A stretch of DNA of 64,000 nt from Rhizoclosmatium globosum (taxonomy: Eukaryota; Chytridiomycota; Chytridiomycetes; Chytridiales; Chytriomycetaceae). The position numbers and the translations under genes are program-made. The notes under the pieces are model-generated. The model saw only the letters and a list, made by a program, of their open reading frames with translations. It made no database searches and had not been told where the DNA came from. The DNA is taken from contig MCGO01000117.1 of assembly GCA_002104985.1 (NCBI GenBank), forward strand, positions 62,001 through 126,000, given 5' to 3'. Positions 32,484 through 43,692 of this stretch are shown here, piece by piece (positions within the stretch are counted from its first letter, which is position 1; each line of letters starts with the position of its first letter).

Positions 32484-35400
32484 TTGGGGGTGATGTTGAC
32501 GAGTTTCTCTTTTTTGTTTCTTATTTCTGAATTTGCCTTTAATTTCGCTTATTTTATGCTTTCTTCATTGTTGAACAGAAGCTTCTCCTCTTATCTTGGC
32601 AGATTCTTTTGTTTGTCTTCGAATTATTTCTTGGCAAACTACTGTGCTCTGCTCACTTTCAAAACGCACCTCATTGTCTGTTTGCGAATCAATATTAATA
32701 GTCCCCCGGTTACAGTGTTACTTCAGAATCACGAATAACCAATTCGATGATTTCGATCGATATATGAGTCCTCATACTGTACTCTGAATCTGAAGGGCAA
32801 ATCTGCCGTGGCAAGTATTATGAAACGAATAATTTCATTTCAACAGACGCACGAAATATTCCTAATTTGCAACTAACTAGATTGTTAAGATTTTCTTGCA
32901 CTCCTTTGTTTCTATTTCTTGGCAAAAAGTACTGACGCTAGGCCTCATATTTGATACACGCAACGCCATATTGAGTCACTGTTATGCTACTTTCACCGCT
33001 AGATAGGAATCAGTTTCAATATTGGCATCAACAACAATTGGTGAAGACGAGATAATAACATCTATGCTCTGTTTTATAACTGCTTTATCCTTTGAGTGTC
33101 GAGCTTAGTACACTGCCTGGCTTTCAGTAAATGAATCATGATTGAAAGTGGTTCTGAGGGAGTAAACTTCAACAACAGAACTGCTGGCTACTCATTTATT
33201 AGTGCCTATTTCATTCCATTGCAAAGTCGTCCATTATGTCCAATTTAAAACGCTATTGTTAAATACAAAAGCGTTCAAATTATAGATTGGTCTATCATCG
33301 TTTCCAGGTGCGCTGAGACGATATTAAAATCAAAAACCACTGATGGCAATAACTGATGAAGTTGAAATCAATGGGGACTCCTAAGTGGGATGGAAAGATT
33401 CTGACTGATCAGACTCATCTTTGGCTACTACATTTTTTTACAACAGCCCGAATGTACAGTTGGCAAAATACACTGTTTCCATAGTTCACATATGTGCTGT
33501 GATACGTTCGTCTCCAGGTCATCAATTACCACAACTTCAATCTCCCTTCGTTCAGCGTGTGCGGGTTTGGAGATGTAAATTGTATCGCGGAGCGCCCAAA
33601 ACAAGGAGAAAGCGCCGAAGTATCATGATTCTCCAAAGAAACACTATGATGTACATTGGTCCGTGGAAGCCTTTTTTATTTCTGATCGCCAAGAACTCCC
33701 AAAGAGAAACTGAGAAGAAGATCATCTCTCTTATAATCATTATTGACTACGTTATTCTTCCATTATTTTTTAGTTTATTATTAGGTTTCCTTTTCATTCT
33801 ATATTTCTAGGGAAGCCTAAAGCGCTCATTCACTATGTTCAAATATCGCTCATTTGCTTTTTCCAAAAACGCTAAAACGTCACACAGTCACAGCAAACAT
33901 ACACAAAAACAAAAAATCGAATGACACTATTGAACAGCATCTTGGGCGCCAGCACAAATCCATGGCAACCTGCCTATTAAGGACGCAAAACGAACGGAAC
34001 GGACGTTGAGAAGGACGTTTGAGATTGGCCCAGACGATCCAAACGGAACAGTTGTTGAGAAGGACACAAATGAGCTACCTGCAACAGGTAGGTGTAAAGG
34101 ACGATTTTGGTTACCTACTTATTTAGGTAGAGAGAAAACTACTTAACATTCGAACATAAATCAATGACATGAGCACATGTTTCATTCCAGACAGATCCCA
34201 ATTCGAATGCTTGCGCGCCATTTCTACAGCTCAGGTACGACGTAACTATATTTGCCCCTTAATATTTTAACACTAATTTCCCTTCAGTTGTATTCAAGGC
34301 ATAAGCATCCAATTATCTGATTATATTAAGAAGATAGATACGTTGGATCTAAATTAGGCAGACTGGACAATTTGTGGCGTTGTGGAACTGTTTTGTATTT
34401 GAAGCAAATCAGACGACACACAAGCACATTAAGAAGTGATACTCGTGCCTGCAGAAATTTTCATAAAGCATTCAACTTTCTGGTTTATTTACGAATTTTG
34501 TACAACTCAATGAAAGTTCCTTTTGATATTGGATTGAACTCTCCTGGTTTCGGGTCCGCAACGGTCTGAAATAGTTCCTCGAAAATCCCACTTCCGTTTC
34601 CATAATGTTGACACAATTAAGATACTAAAATGCAGCGAAGCTTTCGCCTTCACATCCTTCCAACGCTCAATCATTCCCTCTCACAAATAAACTCTCCTTC
34701 TTGAATTCAATCGCTGAATCAACTCGTATCCGTCACTCTCCCCTCCATGCTCGAAACTCCCAAGAAACTTGTGCTTTTCAGCTTTTGCCACCCATAAACC
34801 TCGTCAACCAAATCGAAAGATTCGAAACCATTCCTCTCATGCTTATACTCGATCTTGCCCTCACACTGCAACAGATGATTTGGCAATACCGACTGAATTG
34901 AAGTTGCTTGTTGCTTTGTCTTATTTGTTGGCGGCGAGGGATCGACAGAAACTTCGGGAACATCATATGAGGCGCTTATGAAGGAGACTCGGCTGATGCC
35001 ATCGCTCCTCAATTCCAATAGCTCGATCACCCTCATCATCCGTTTCTTGGATCCATACTATATACTCGTCACACCGAACCCTCGGGCATCGCTTCGTCCT
35101 CAAGCTCCACAACATGCCTATTTGCCGAACCAGGCCCCAGCTTACGACAACGATCACATGAAGCTGCACAGAAGTCTTGCAAAGCATCAATCGAATTGCA
35201 GCGGCGTCAATTCCAGCTCTGATCAGGCAATCTCACCAATACAGGTCTGTTCGGCTCACTTCTTTCAACTCCGGGCCGTTGGCAAGCAATACAGACTGTC
35301 ATATATTGGATATCAACTAGTTCGTAATGGCTTCTGTTTGCTGTTGCGCTGGTTTGGTAGAATGATGGTGCGTTGGTGCGATGTTGCATTAGTCGGTTGA

Positions 35401-35518
35401 TGCGTTTTGCGTTTTGTCGATTTTGAAATGAGCGTTTTAGGCTTCCCCATATTTCTTGGCATCCTGAAAATCTGAGAGCCTCCACCAACCAATACTCTTC
35501 CTTCTTGACGAGCTTGGA
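32484..35518. other. Three-kilobase gene-poor region upstream of the WOPR regulator
   Basis: The longest stretch without a convincing gene. Bases 32484-33900 are AT-rich with frequent stops in all frames and no recognisable repeat or mobile element. The longest open frame, 33421-33810 (plus), encodes a low-complexity hydrophobic/basic peptide starting at a non-ATG codon and is unlikely to be a gene. A possible small spliced gene lies at 33946-34333 (separate entry). From 34978 to 35400 a plus-strand frame of 140 codons has no recognisable domain. Much of the part nearest 35519 could be promoter and 5' leader of the WOPR gene. Confidence 0.5.
34070..34333 (+). CDS. Candidate tiny spliced ORF, unrecognised
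   Basis: Good splice signals occur here: donor cag|gtaggt at 34088 with acceptor cattccag at 34190, and donor cag|gtacga at 34235 with acceptor taacactaatttcccttcag at 34287. From the ATG at 34070 the joined exons give about 43 residues (MSYLQQTDPNSNACAPFLQL, then a helical SIQLSDYIKKIDTLDLN) ending at TAG near 34357. A second frame, open from about 33946, reads through the same splices and ends at 34320 (…RSQFECLRAISTAQLYSRH…). Either could be a real small gene or a non-coding spliced transcript. I recognise neither product; the splice signals are the only solid evidence. Confidence 0.25.
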
Positions 35519-37193
35519 ATGACCACGCCATCACAGTCCTACTATCCAAAACATAATATGCAAAATCATGATGGCTACATAGGAGCAAGCGGAAGCGAAG
35601 CCGACGCTTCAACGACGACACCGGCAGAACAATGCAGAGTCGGTCTATCCATCGCAGACTTGATCTCAGACGACGAAAACGAGCACCTGGATCGTAAATC
35701 GAATGGCCCTGTACTAGAAGAAGTCGAACGAGACTTGTCGGGCCATGATGAACATATTGACATGGATTCTCATTCAGGCAGCACAGTTGACAGAAGCTCA
35801 GAGTTGCTCCCTACGTCACTCGGAGAAAGCGTTAAACATCATATGCCTGACGCTGGTAGTTCCAGGGATGAAAGCCATCCACACGAAACATTTTTTGGAT
35901 TTATCAAGGAACCGATGGACGCTCTCCTGATTGTTGAAGCCTGTATAAGAGGAATATTAGTGTCTGTTGACAAAGTCCCATCTGAGTCATCGGAGGTTTT
36001 TCATATCCGGAGCGGATCAATAGTAGTGTTTCAAGAGAGCTCAAAGCGCTGGAGGGTAAATAAACCTTCACTCAACAATTCTAATACCAAAATAAATTTA
36101 GGATGGTCGAAAATGGTCTCCTTCCCGTGTCCATGGTCCATTTCTGTTGTATAGGCACGTTAATTTTCCTAAACTTACGTAATACTTACTAAAACCATAC
36201 TTCAGAGAGGTTGAGCCCACAAAACGCGCTCCTGAGCCACGAAAGTCCAAACCTACGCATATTCTTGACACAAGGATACCTGGCCTGGAACCAACATATA
36301 GTTTCAAAACTCTGAAGCAAAATACACGACTCGTTCCAGACGGATTGACTAAAAGGACGATCACATTGAAAGGAAGTGATGGAATACGGCATCGTGTTAT
36401 TTCATACTATGCTCGAGACGACGTGATAAATATGTATGCCCCTCCGATAGACGCATCGAGTAACGAGGGACTGAAGTTCAGAACGCCCTCTGAAACTCCG
36501 CAGCTGAATTCTTTGCTGAATGATTCAGCCATAGATTTGAAAGCACTTTTGGCTGAATCAATTGATATGGAGAAGTATGCGTCTGAAATGGCAATCGCCA
36601 AGAAGCAACGAAAAGAAGAAACTATCAAGGCAGTTGCCAGACATGCATTTGGGTATGAAGATGATGATGGTGAAGGTGATATTAGGGGCTCCAATGTGTC
36701 TCCTGCAAAACGAACTAAGCGGCCTACTTCCACTGTATCTCCTTCGCGACGACGACCTTCAGAAGAGGTTTATCCACCTCCAATGTCAAAGCTCTCAAAT
36801 ACAAACGTAGCTCAATCATCGCTTGCTTCTTCGACATATTATCCCCAGCAATTTCACCATCAACTGCCTTCGGTACATACAATGATCGCACAATCGCCAG
36901 TCCAGCCTCCTCCCCACTTATATCAACCGCAAAGTATACCGTATCAAGTTTATCAAAGTCCTCACTATATGGGGTCATATATGCCTGCTCCGTATTCTTA
37001 TATCCAACCGCAACCAGCGTATCTTCCACCTCCCGTGGGATATCCGTACTATGGTATCGATAGTCATCCACCAGTTGCTCAGGCGGCGCCAGTGGTACAA
37101 ATGCCTTTAGATCTTGGAAGAACTGGAACGCCGAACGCGATTGGTCACACACATCCGGAGTCAGACACTCAAAAAAAGGAATTCAACAAATAA
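35519..37193 (+). CDS. WOPR-domain (Gti1/Pac2 family) transcription regulator
   Basis: Fungal-specific DNA-binding regulator of the Wor1/Ryp1/Gti1/Pac2 family, which controls developmental switches. An N-terminal acidic, Ser-rich region of ~120 residues precedes the WOPR domain. Its first half reads TFFGFIKEPMDALLIVEACI...IRSGSIVVFQESSKRWRDGRKWSPSRVHGPFLLYREVE. The second half, after a variable linker, reads DGLTKRTITLKGSDGIRHRVISYY. The C-terminal tail is rich in Pro, Tyr and Gln. Three exons: intron 1 ends near 36101, and intron 2 (36155-36205) is best read as a GC-AG intron because that restores the conserved LLYRE motif. The ATG at 35519 opens the frame. The TAA overlaps an AATAAA. Converges on the importin-13-like gene with 22 bases between stops. 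Confidence 0.88.
36155..36205 (+). other. Apparent GC-AG intron in the WOPR gene
   Basis: Exon ...TTGTATAG, donor gcacgt, acceptor ccatacttcag, 51 bases, with a tactaaaac-like branch site 15 bases before the end. Using GC keeps the family motif LLYREVE. The competing GT donor five bases upstream (gtatag) also keeps frame but deletes the conserved Tyr-Arg. Confidence 0.6.
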
Positions 37194-37215
37194 ATTATTT
37201 ATTATTTGAACTTTA

Positions 37216-40200
37216 TCAAACACGAATTGAAGTACCGTATGATGTGTCTTGCAAGTTTCGGCATTTCAAGCCAAACTTCTTCACCAAGTCCTTAAAGGCT
37301 TTTGTTTGGGCCCTAAAGCAGTTTTAGCGACAGGAAATAATGCTTGCCTTCCAGAACTTACACCATCATTCCCTTCACAAACTCCTCTTTATCTTCTTTG
37401 TTGCAGTGTTGTGTGGGGAATCCATCGACTTGTAGGCAGCTCACAACCCAATGCTTTGCTTCATCCGGAAAATGATGGATAATACGGTGCAGTAAGTCCG
37501 CTATCGTTGGCCACATTGATGTCGGCAATCCACTTCCAAGGCTCTGTTCAAAACATCAGAACCTCAAACGTCCTAGTTATCGCCAAACTAACCATCAACA
37601 GAATTCGCACAACGTTCGCACCAATAGACCTGACTGCTCCGTTCAACATATCCTTACAATCTTTCGCCTCTACAGAATCCAAGCTCTCTGCCTCCATGGA
37701 TTTCCCTGAGCGACGGTTTGATGAGGATGACTTTGCATTCACTTTCAACGATACCAAATCTCGAACAAACTCAAACACTGCCGTACAAGAAGCTCGTTCC
37801 TGCAAAGTCAACCCATTTGGTACAAGTGTTCCAAAAAGCATTTGTTGATGGTTCTGTGGCAGTTGAATGAGTGCCCATGGATGCGTGTTTAAAACTTTTG
37901 TAAGGAATTTGAAGTAATATTCAATCAAATCGGGTCGTTCTGTCATTCCCCCATCAGCCAATAGAACCCGGAATGTGACTTCATTAACATCGTAGACACG
38001 TTGCGCCACCCATTGACGGACGGCGGTTTTATCGCCAATAGATAGAATAGTGTCATTATTGGCATCAGATGGCTGTCCTTCTTTGACAGAGAGGCAGAGC
38101 ACGGTAAAGACACGTAAAATGATTGGGAATTGATTTGTTGAAAATGATTGAATCAATACGGCGGCCAGTTTGCTTGGGTTGGGAGTAAACATAATGGGAA
38201 TGGTAGTATCAAGAGTCATTCCAATCAGACCACACACAATCTACACGATCATCAGTACATTCGTAAAAAATTAAGAACCTTACATCAATAGTTTCTTCAT
38301 CTTGAGCAAAGACGTGAAACACGGCACCAATCGTCTCCCAAATCACGCCACTGAGTTGCCCCAAGTTTGCCTTTATCGATACATCAATTTGATCCATATT
38401 GAAGCCGCTATCAATTGGTGGCTGTTGAGTGGAGTCCATAGGCGTTGATTCATCCTCATCTTCATCCAAATATATACTGCCTTCACTTTTTTGGATTCCC
38501 TGACAGACTCCCTTGATAAGGCGCAAGAGATCACGCACAAGCATACGTTCGGCGACTTCAACCTCAGGTGGCTGTGATAACAGATTTGGGGAGGCAGCCA
38601 GAACTGCCAACGTTGTGCGAATCTCCGTAATCATAGATCCAGTCAAAGTCATCACATGTGGAAGCTGCTCATGGGGTGGAAGAGGCTCCAAGATGGACGA
38701 TACAGCGCGAATTAAGCGAATTCGGTCAACGTTCTATAGAAGGAGTCAGAAATTTTCAATAATGGCTCATTACTTTCATTCAATGAATTTTTAAGCTTCT
38801 CCCAAGCATCCAGCATATCTTTGGCGATGGGCCCAAGCTGTCGTCGACAAGTAGAGCAAACTTGTTCCAAACTGTGAATCGCACCTGTCGTAATGTGTGG
38901 CGACACACTCAATGAGTTCATCAGGAACGTTATCACAGGCAGCAGGTATGAAGGGTTCTTCGCCAACCAATTCGGATGACGCGCCTCGCCAATCAAAAGA
39001 CAAAGAGTCAACCGAACTCTCCAAAATTGAGCTGGAAACTTGGAGACTTGTCCCATAATAGTATCGCCGAACACAATATGTAAATGTGGCGCATTATTCA
39101 CGTGAACTTCTTCGGCAATTGACTTAAGCGTGTATAACGTAGCTTCCAGTGCCTACCACGTAATTATTAGGGCGAATTGTAGAAGATGCGTTTCCAGACA
39201 AACCTGTCCATCTTCACCTTGTCCAGCGACAATCTCTTGGACTTGGCGAACAGCCAAAGGAACTAAAATTTCATACATTTGCACTCCAAGAACTCGGTGA
39301 CACGAAAGAAGCGTTTCAGCCTTATCAATGCGGTACACACGAAACTTGTCTCTCATATCCAAGCTCCATTCACTCAACGTTGATTCTCTTGGACGTTCAA
39401 CTTTGGCTCGAACGACTCCAACTAGAGCCCCGAATACTTCTTTGGCAATGCCCCAAATTCGTTCCACAGAGCCCTCTGGAAAGCCACTCATATCCCATCC
39501 AGATGCAGAACTTCTGTTCAGAAAGCGTGTCGCAATGCGCGTTCCATCGAATGCTCCGGACCCATGAATAACTGGTTCATGAGTGACAGGATCTGTCGTT
39601 AAGTCCGGGCGGGCAGTTGTAGAAGGTGGTTGCAGAGGGATAACAGTGTCGTCCGTTAACGACTCTTGGAATTCGTACCAAAATTCGTTCGGTATCAAGC
39701 TTGAGAAGATTTAGGTCTTCTTCGTTCTTACAGTGAGAGAAAAAACGAACATACGATAGCTCTTCGTCCATTCCATAATATCCAGGGAATCCAGTAAAGC
39801 GCAACATCATTTCAACGAGCCGTAATACGTCTTGAGAAGTGCCCAAATTTTTGATCATGTACTTTGGAAACGACTCTCCCAGTTGTGAAAGAAGTAAACA
39901 CAGAGTGTGGCCAACCTCAGCATCCTCCTCTGTTTTTGCAGATGAACAAACGGTTGATTCTTATCAAGTGCAAACCTTGTAGACACTTTTGATATTCTTC
40001 GAAAACAACGCCTTGTGTGAGTACGGGTAAAAGCCCTTCGCATACAGTTTTTTCATGAACCAACAAGTCTTTGAATGTCAAGAGCTCAGTCAGCACTTGA
40101 CATGATATTTCGAATGTGGGGCGATATTGTATGTGCGTCGTAACGAGCGTAAGCAATGTGGGCATGGACCTAACAATGAAAGTAAGTCTTCTCCCTCACT

Positions 40201-41071
40201 TACTTCACTTACTCTGCCGGAATACCCTTATCCACAGCGCCCCAAGCCAAATACACTTCAACGCATCTTTCTTTACGGTGATAACATCGTTTGAATCTGG
40301 ATTCGCCATCAGTACTTCCCCAATAATTCCCAACACCAGGGGAATATCGCGACGAATGCTTTCATAGACAACAGTTCGATGCGAATTTGCAGCAAACGCG
40401 TGAGATACCAGTTCCTGTGCAAATACTGTGAAGATCGAGAGCAGGACTTTTGTTGCAGCAAGAGTATTTGTTGGGGAAACAGGAGAGCCCGGCGGAGGCA
40501 GCAGGGTCGAGTGCAGAGTTGCAATAGGAAAAGGCCAGGAGCCCGTTGGAATCGCCCTGAACGCAAGTGCTGCCAGCTGAGTGTTCCCATTCAGTGACTG
40601 TGCAATGTAAGTTAACCACCACCAAACAAACGCACCGCAACGCCCATCTTTGTCGACACAAACGCCTCTGACTCACTCGAAATCGCGCGGACCAGCGCCT
40701 GTTGAATCCCTGCGAACAACAGCGGCGGCGGGCCGGGCTCGCTAAAACAAACCAAAACCAGTTGAAGCGTCAGTCAGCCTGAGTCACCGATGAGACCGTC
40801 CTTACCGCGAAAGAACAAGTTGAAGTGTCAGCGCGCCAAAGAACCGAACTTGCGCGTTCTAAAGACGAAATCGGTGTGAATTGAATGCAGACACAGACCA
40901 GAACGTGGTGTCACTCACCGCGTTGCCCAAGGCTTCAAGGCCAAGCTGCCACGATTCGCTGTTTGAATTGATGCCATTCAAGAGGAACGACTGCGCTTCT
41001 GCTGCCGTGGACGCAGGTGACGTGGGCGAGTAAAGTGCGAGAATTGCTGTCTGGTAGGATGCAAAGTCCAT
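37216..41071 (-). CDS. IPO13: Importin-13-like karyopherin (Kap122/Pdr6 type)
   Basis: About twelve exons. The N-terminus MDFASYQTAILALYSP...AEAQSFLL, then VRFFGALTLQL two exons on, is the start of an importin-beta family receptor. The middle contains EFWYEFQESL and, notably, SLDMRDKFRVYRIDKAETLLSCHRVLG and LKSIAEEVHVN. These parallel importin-13 'SSDEKEQFRIYRVDISDTL' and 'FQSIAETIDVN' closely. HEAT-like helices follow. The end is NKEDKEEFVKGMMVAQTKAFKDLVKKFGLKCRN, spliced over an intron ending near 37314, then TGA at 37216. Importin-13 relatives act in both nuclear import and export. Transportin-3/Mtr10 is the main alternative; the acidic-to-RVYR block favours importin-13. The ATG is 27 bases past the stop of the receptor gene on the same strand. 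Confidence 0.82.
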
Positions 41072-41097
41072 TCTCTTTCTTTGATCTTTTTCTCAAG

Positions 41098-41103
41098 TTT
41101 ATT
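41098..41103 (-). terminator. Polyadenylation signal overlapping a stop codon
   Basis: AATAAA on the minus strand contains the TAA stop of the receptor-like gene, 27 bases before the importin-13-like start codon. Confidence 0.45.
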
Positions 41104-43638
41104 CATGCAATAGTCGTAGGAAGGCAGCAGCTTGTTCTCCATTATAAAAATCAATGTACCTCGACGAATAACGTTTTAAGTTGCATGTTATGGTAATTCG
41201 TACTACTTTGCATTCGCCGCATTCAAGTTTGGTTTCATATACAACAGTCGATTCCAAGATTGGTATCGCATGAGATGCTTCTTCACAAAGTGATGTGAAG
41301 ACAATAATTACCTTCTCCCGGCAACGCACAATATATATCACACCATTCGTCCAATTTTGGAATAGCCCAGTACTAGAGTAGACAACCTCACACGAATATA
41401 ATGGTACATCGCTCTTTCTTTCGTAAGCCAACTTGCTTGAAACAGTGGATATTCGGATGCTGCGTGAGACTGTACTCGATTTCATTTGGTCTGATCGTTT
41501 CAAAGTTGTTACATCGGAAGCGGGCAATGCGCTGATGGTATCCAGCTGAGGATATGATTTTAAGTCTGTTTGTTTTTCCAAACTCTCTTTCCTGCGTTTC
41601 AAACTCAAAGACTTGATAGATGATTTCAATGTGATCGCTCTGATATCGGAAGTGGAAGCTAAAACCTTCGGTAGGATAAACATCGTCAGCAATGCCATTT
41701 CCAGCAGGCTCAAAAGCAATGGTCGAAGAAGAAACAGTTGTTGAATATCTGACGTATGGCTATCGGAGCTAATAATTGCAGAAAATAACCCTATCAAAAC
41801 ATTTGCTTGAGACGTATATGTAGACAATGATGCCAGCGGTAATATGGATGCTAGCACAAATATTGACAAGAATGTTATGGAACCTTTTCGCACTGCATCA
41901 CATCTTCGATAAACCAAAATGAATGCAAGACAGATTATTCCAAAGGCAATCCCTGTTATCTCGAGACCAATTATTGTAGCAACTGTTTTCGCATTGGCTT
42001 GCAATTCAATAGGAAGGTTTTTGAACCATCTAAGGGTGGCTGTGATGTCCCTACTCGTCCTTGTTATGAGATTTTTTTAAAAGTAATCCTCACCTTGATA
42101 GAATATCATGGGATTTGAAAGAAACTGAATAGATGTCAAGTTTGGAGATGTTATAGCAATTGGTTTGGAAAACGTGTTAACATCAGCTCGAATCAAGAAT
42201 TGATATATATAGGGTGCTTTCAGGTCTCCTTTATCGGACAATTGCACAGGATCACCACTGGATCCTCGATATTCCGTATTCATGAACAACGATGAGTTAA
42301 ATTTCGATTGTAAAGCTCGCGTAGTTAATTGCTCGAGTACATTAGATTCTGGCGTTGACGTCAATGCTTCATGAATTCCTTTCGCGAGTAAACTGATGCA
42401 GTCGTATGATCGAAACATATCAAAATTCCAACCCACTTGAGCAGTCAAATTAAATGTCTTTGTGAATTGATTTATCTCATTCAGTACCATATTTTGAGAT
42501 CTAGTCATATTTTCGTTCAACGAATTGAAGCCGTAAAAGAATACAAATCCACGGGCGCTCTGAAAGTAACTCGGACCATATCGATCTGCTGCGTTTGGGC
42601 CTCCAGAAGGGGGACTTAACCCCATCCACACATACTTATCTCCTACGCATCTATTTCGACTTTTGACCAAGGTTATGTGTTAAAAAAGAAGAGCATCAAG
42701 TTAGGACTAGCACTAACCTGGCAAGTCCAAAGTAAACATTTCCAGTCAAAATCGGTCCTCCGTACACATAAATATATCTCGCATCCACTCTTTAAGATTA
42801 AGGTCCAGCACCGTCAACACCTCAACTCCGTTACTTCGAATATAACTGATCATATCATTTGAAACTGCTCGGCTGGCGGCATCTTTCATATTGTAGATAA
42901 ACGCGATTCTTTTCACGTTCCAAGCCTCAAGGAGCAAGAATAACGCGTTTCCCATTCCCACCATCGTGTCTAATTGGAAAGTGTAGCCATACAAGTTCCT
43001 ATCGAGGAGCGGGTATGAATATGCAGCTGGGTTGCAAGATGGCAATTGATAATACGAATACAGAGATGCTGTGAAGCGGATTGCAGAAAGAAGAACATCT
43101 CCGAAAACAGCGACAACGTCCTCGTTGTCTTGGTAAAGTTGATTGATAATGGTGTTCATGGCGTACCCTGCGCTGTTCACGAATATATTTGTAGGAGCGT
43201 CATTTTTTGATTTCTTTGGATCATATGTATTAAATCTTTTGATCGTAATTGTAGTGTTTGGCAATATGTCCGGGTTGTTATTTAAATCACGAACTGCAAG
43301 CTTGAGTCAACAGTTAAATGAAATTTTTCGATGTAATACTACTCAACTGAAGCAGCCACATCGTACCAATACAAGTATACTGCTGCCGAAGGATTTGAAA
43401 AATCGGTGAAGTAGGAAGGGGATATATTTTCCATCCCGCCAGTAACCATGGACCCATTGAAGGAAAGTTTTGGAAGCCAAGCATACGGACCAATAAACGC
43501 AATGGATATACGACTTTGTTGTTTGTTTGCAAGAACGTGTTGGGGGAGGATGGGATTGACCACAGTAGCCATTTTCTGAAGGAAAATCATTCCAAAATCA
43601 GAAGAAAACAATCCCACACGTACAATAAAAAAAATCAT
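41099..43638 (-). CDS. Receptor-like protein: ANF/GABA-B-type ligand domain, reduced membrane domain, C-terminal domain
   Basis: The N-terminal ~500 residues look like a periplasmic-binding-protein type I fold. After ISIAFIGPYAWLPKLSFNGS comes LAVRDLNNN..ILPNTTI, then DVVAVFGDVLLSAI, WNVKRIAFIYN and MISYIRSNGVEVL. This is the order in ANF-receptor/GABA-B ligand domains. After DITATLRWFKNLP a membrane region begins: TIIGLEITGIAFGIICLAFILVYRR, then a conserved-looking 'R.GS..FLSIF' helix and two further hydrophobic stretches, the last LLRPLLLSLLEMALLTMFIL. Only about four helices are present, not seven. A Ser-rich linker and a C-terminal domain of ~110 residues follow, with alternating strands and a final helix (NGEQAAAFLRLLHE) that recalls a PH-like fold (inference). 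The stop overlaps AATAAA. Start at 43638 is tentative; no clear signal peptide is seen. Confidence 0.7.
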
Positions 43639-43692
43639 ATGTATTCAGGGGATTCAAGTATAGTATGACTTCGAAATAAATACAATATTCAT

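Noticed and set aside
33421..33810. 129-codon plus-strand frame with a hydrophobic end
   Set aside because: Non-ATG start, low complexity, no splice context and no recognisable domain.
34288..34450. Extra exon after 34363 (TGQFVALWNCF...) joined to the tiny spliced ORF
   Set aside because: It would need a 20-base intron from exon 3, or skipping of exon 3, whose acceptor is the best in the region.
34978..35400. 140-codon plus-strand frame just upstream of the WOPR gene
   Set aside because: No domain, irregular composition and no supporting start context; more likely leader or intergenic sequence.
37216..41071. Identification as transportin-3/Mtr10
   Set aside because: The block DKFRVYRIDKAETL and the SIAEE segment fit importin-13 better, though the families are close and I keep some doubt.
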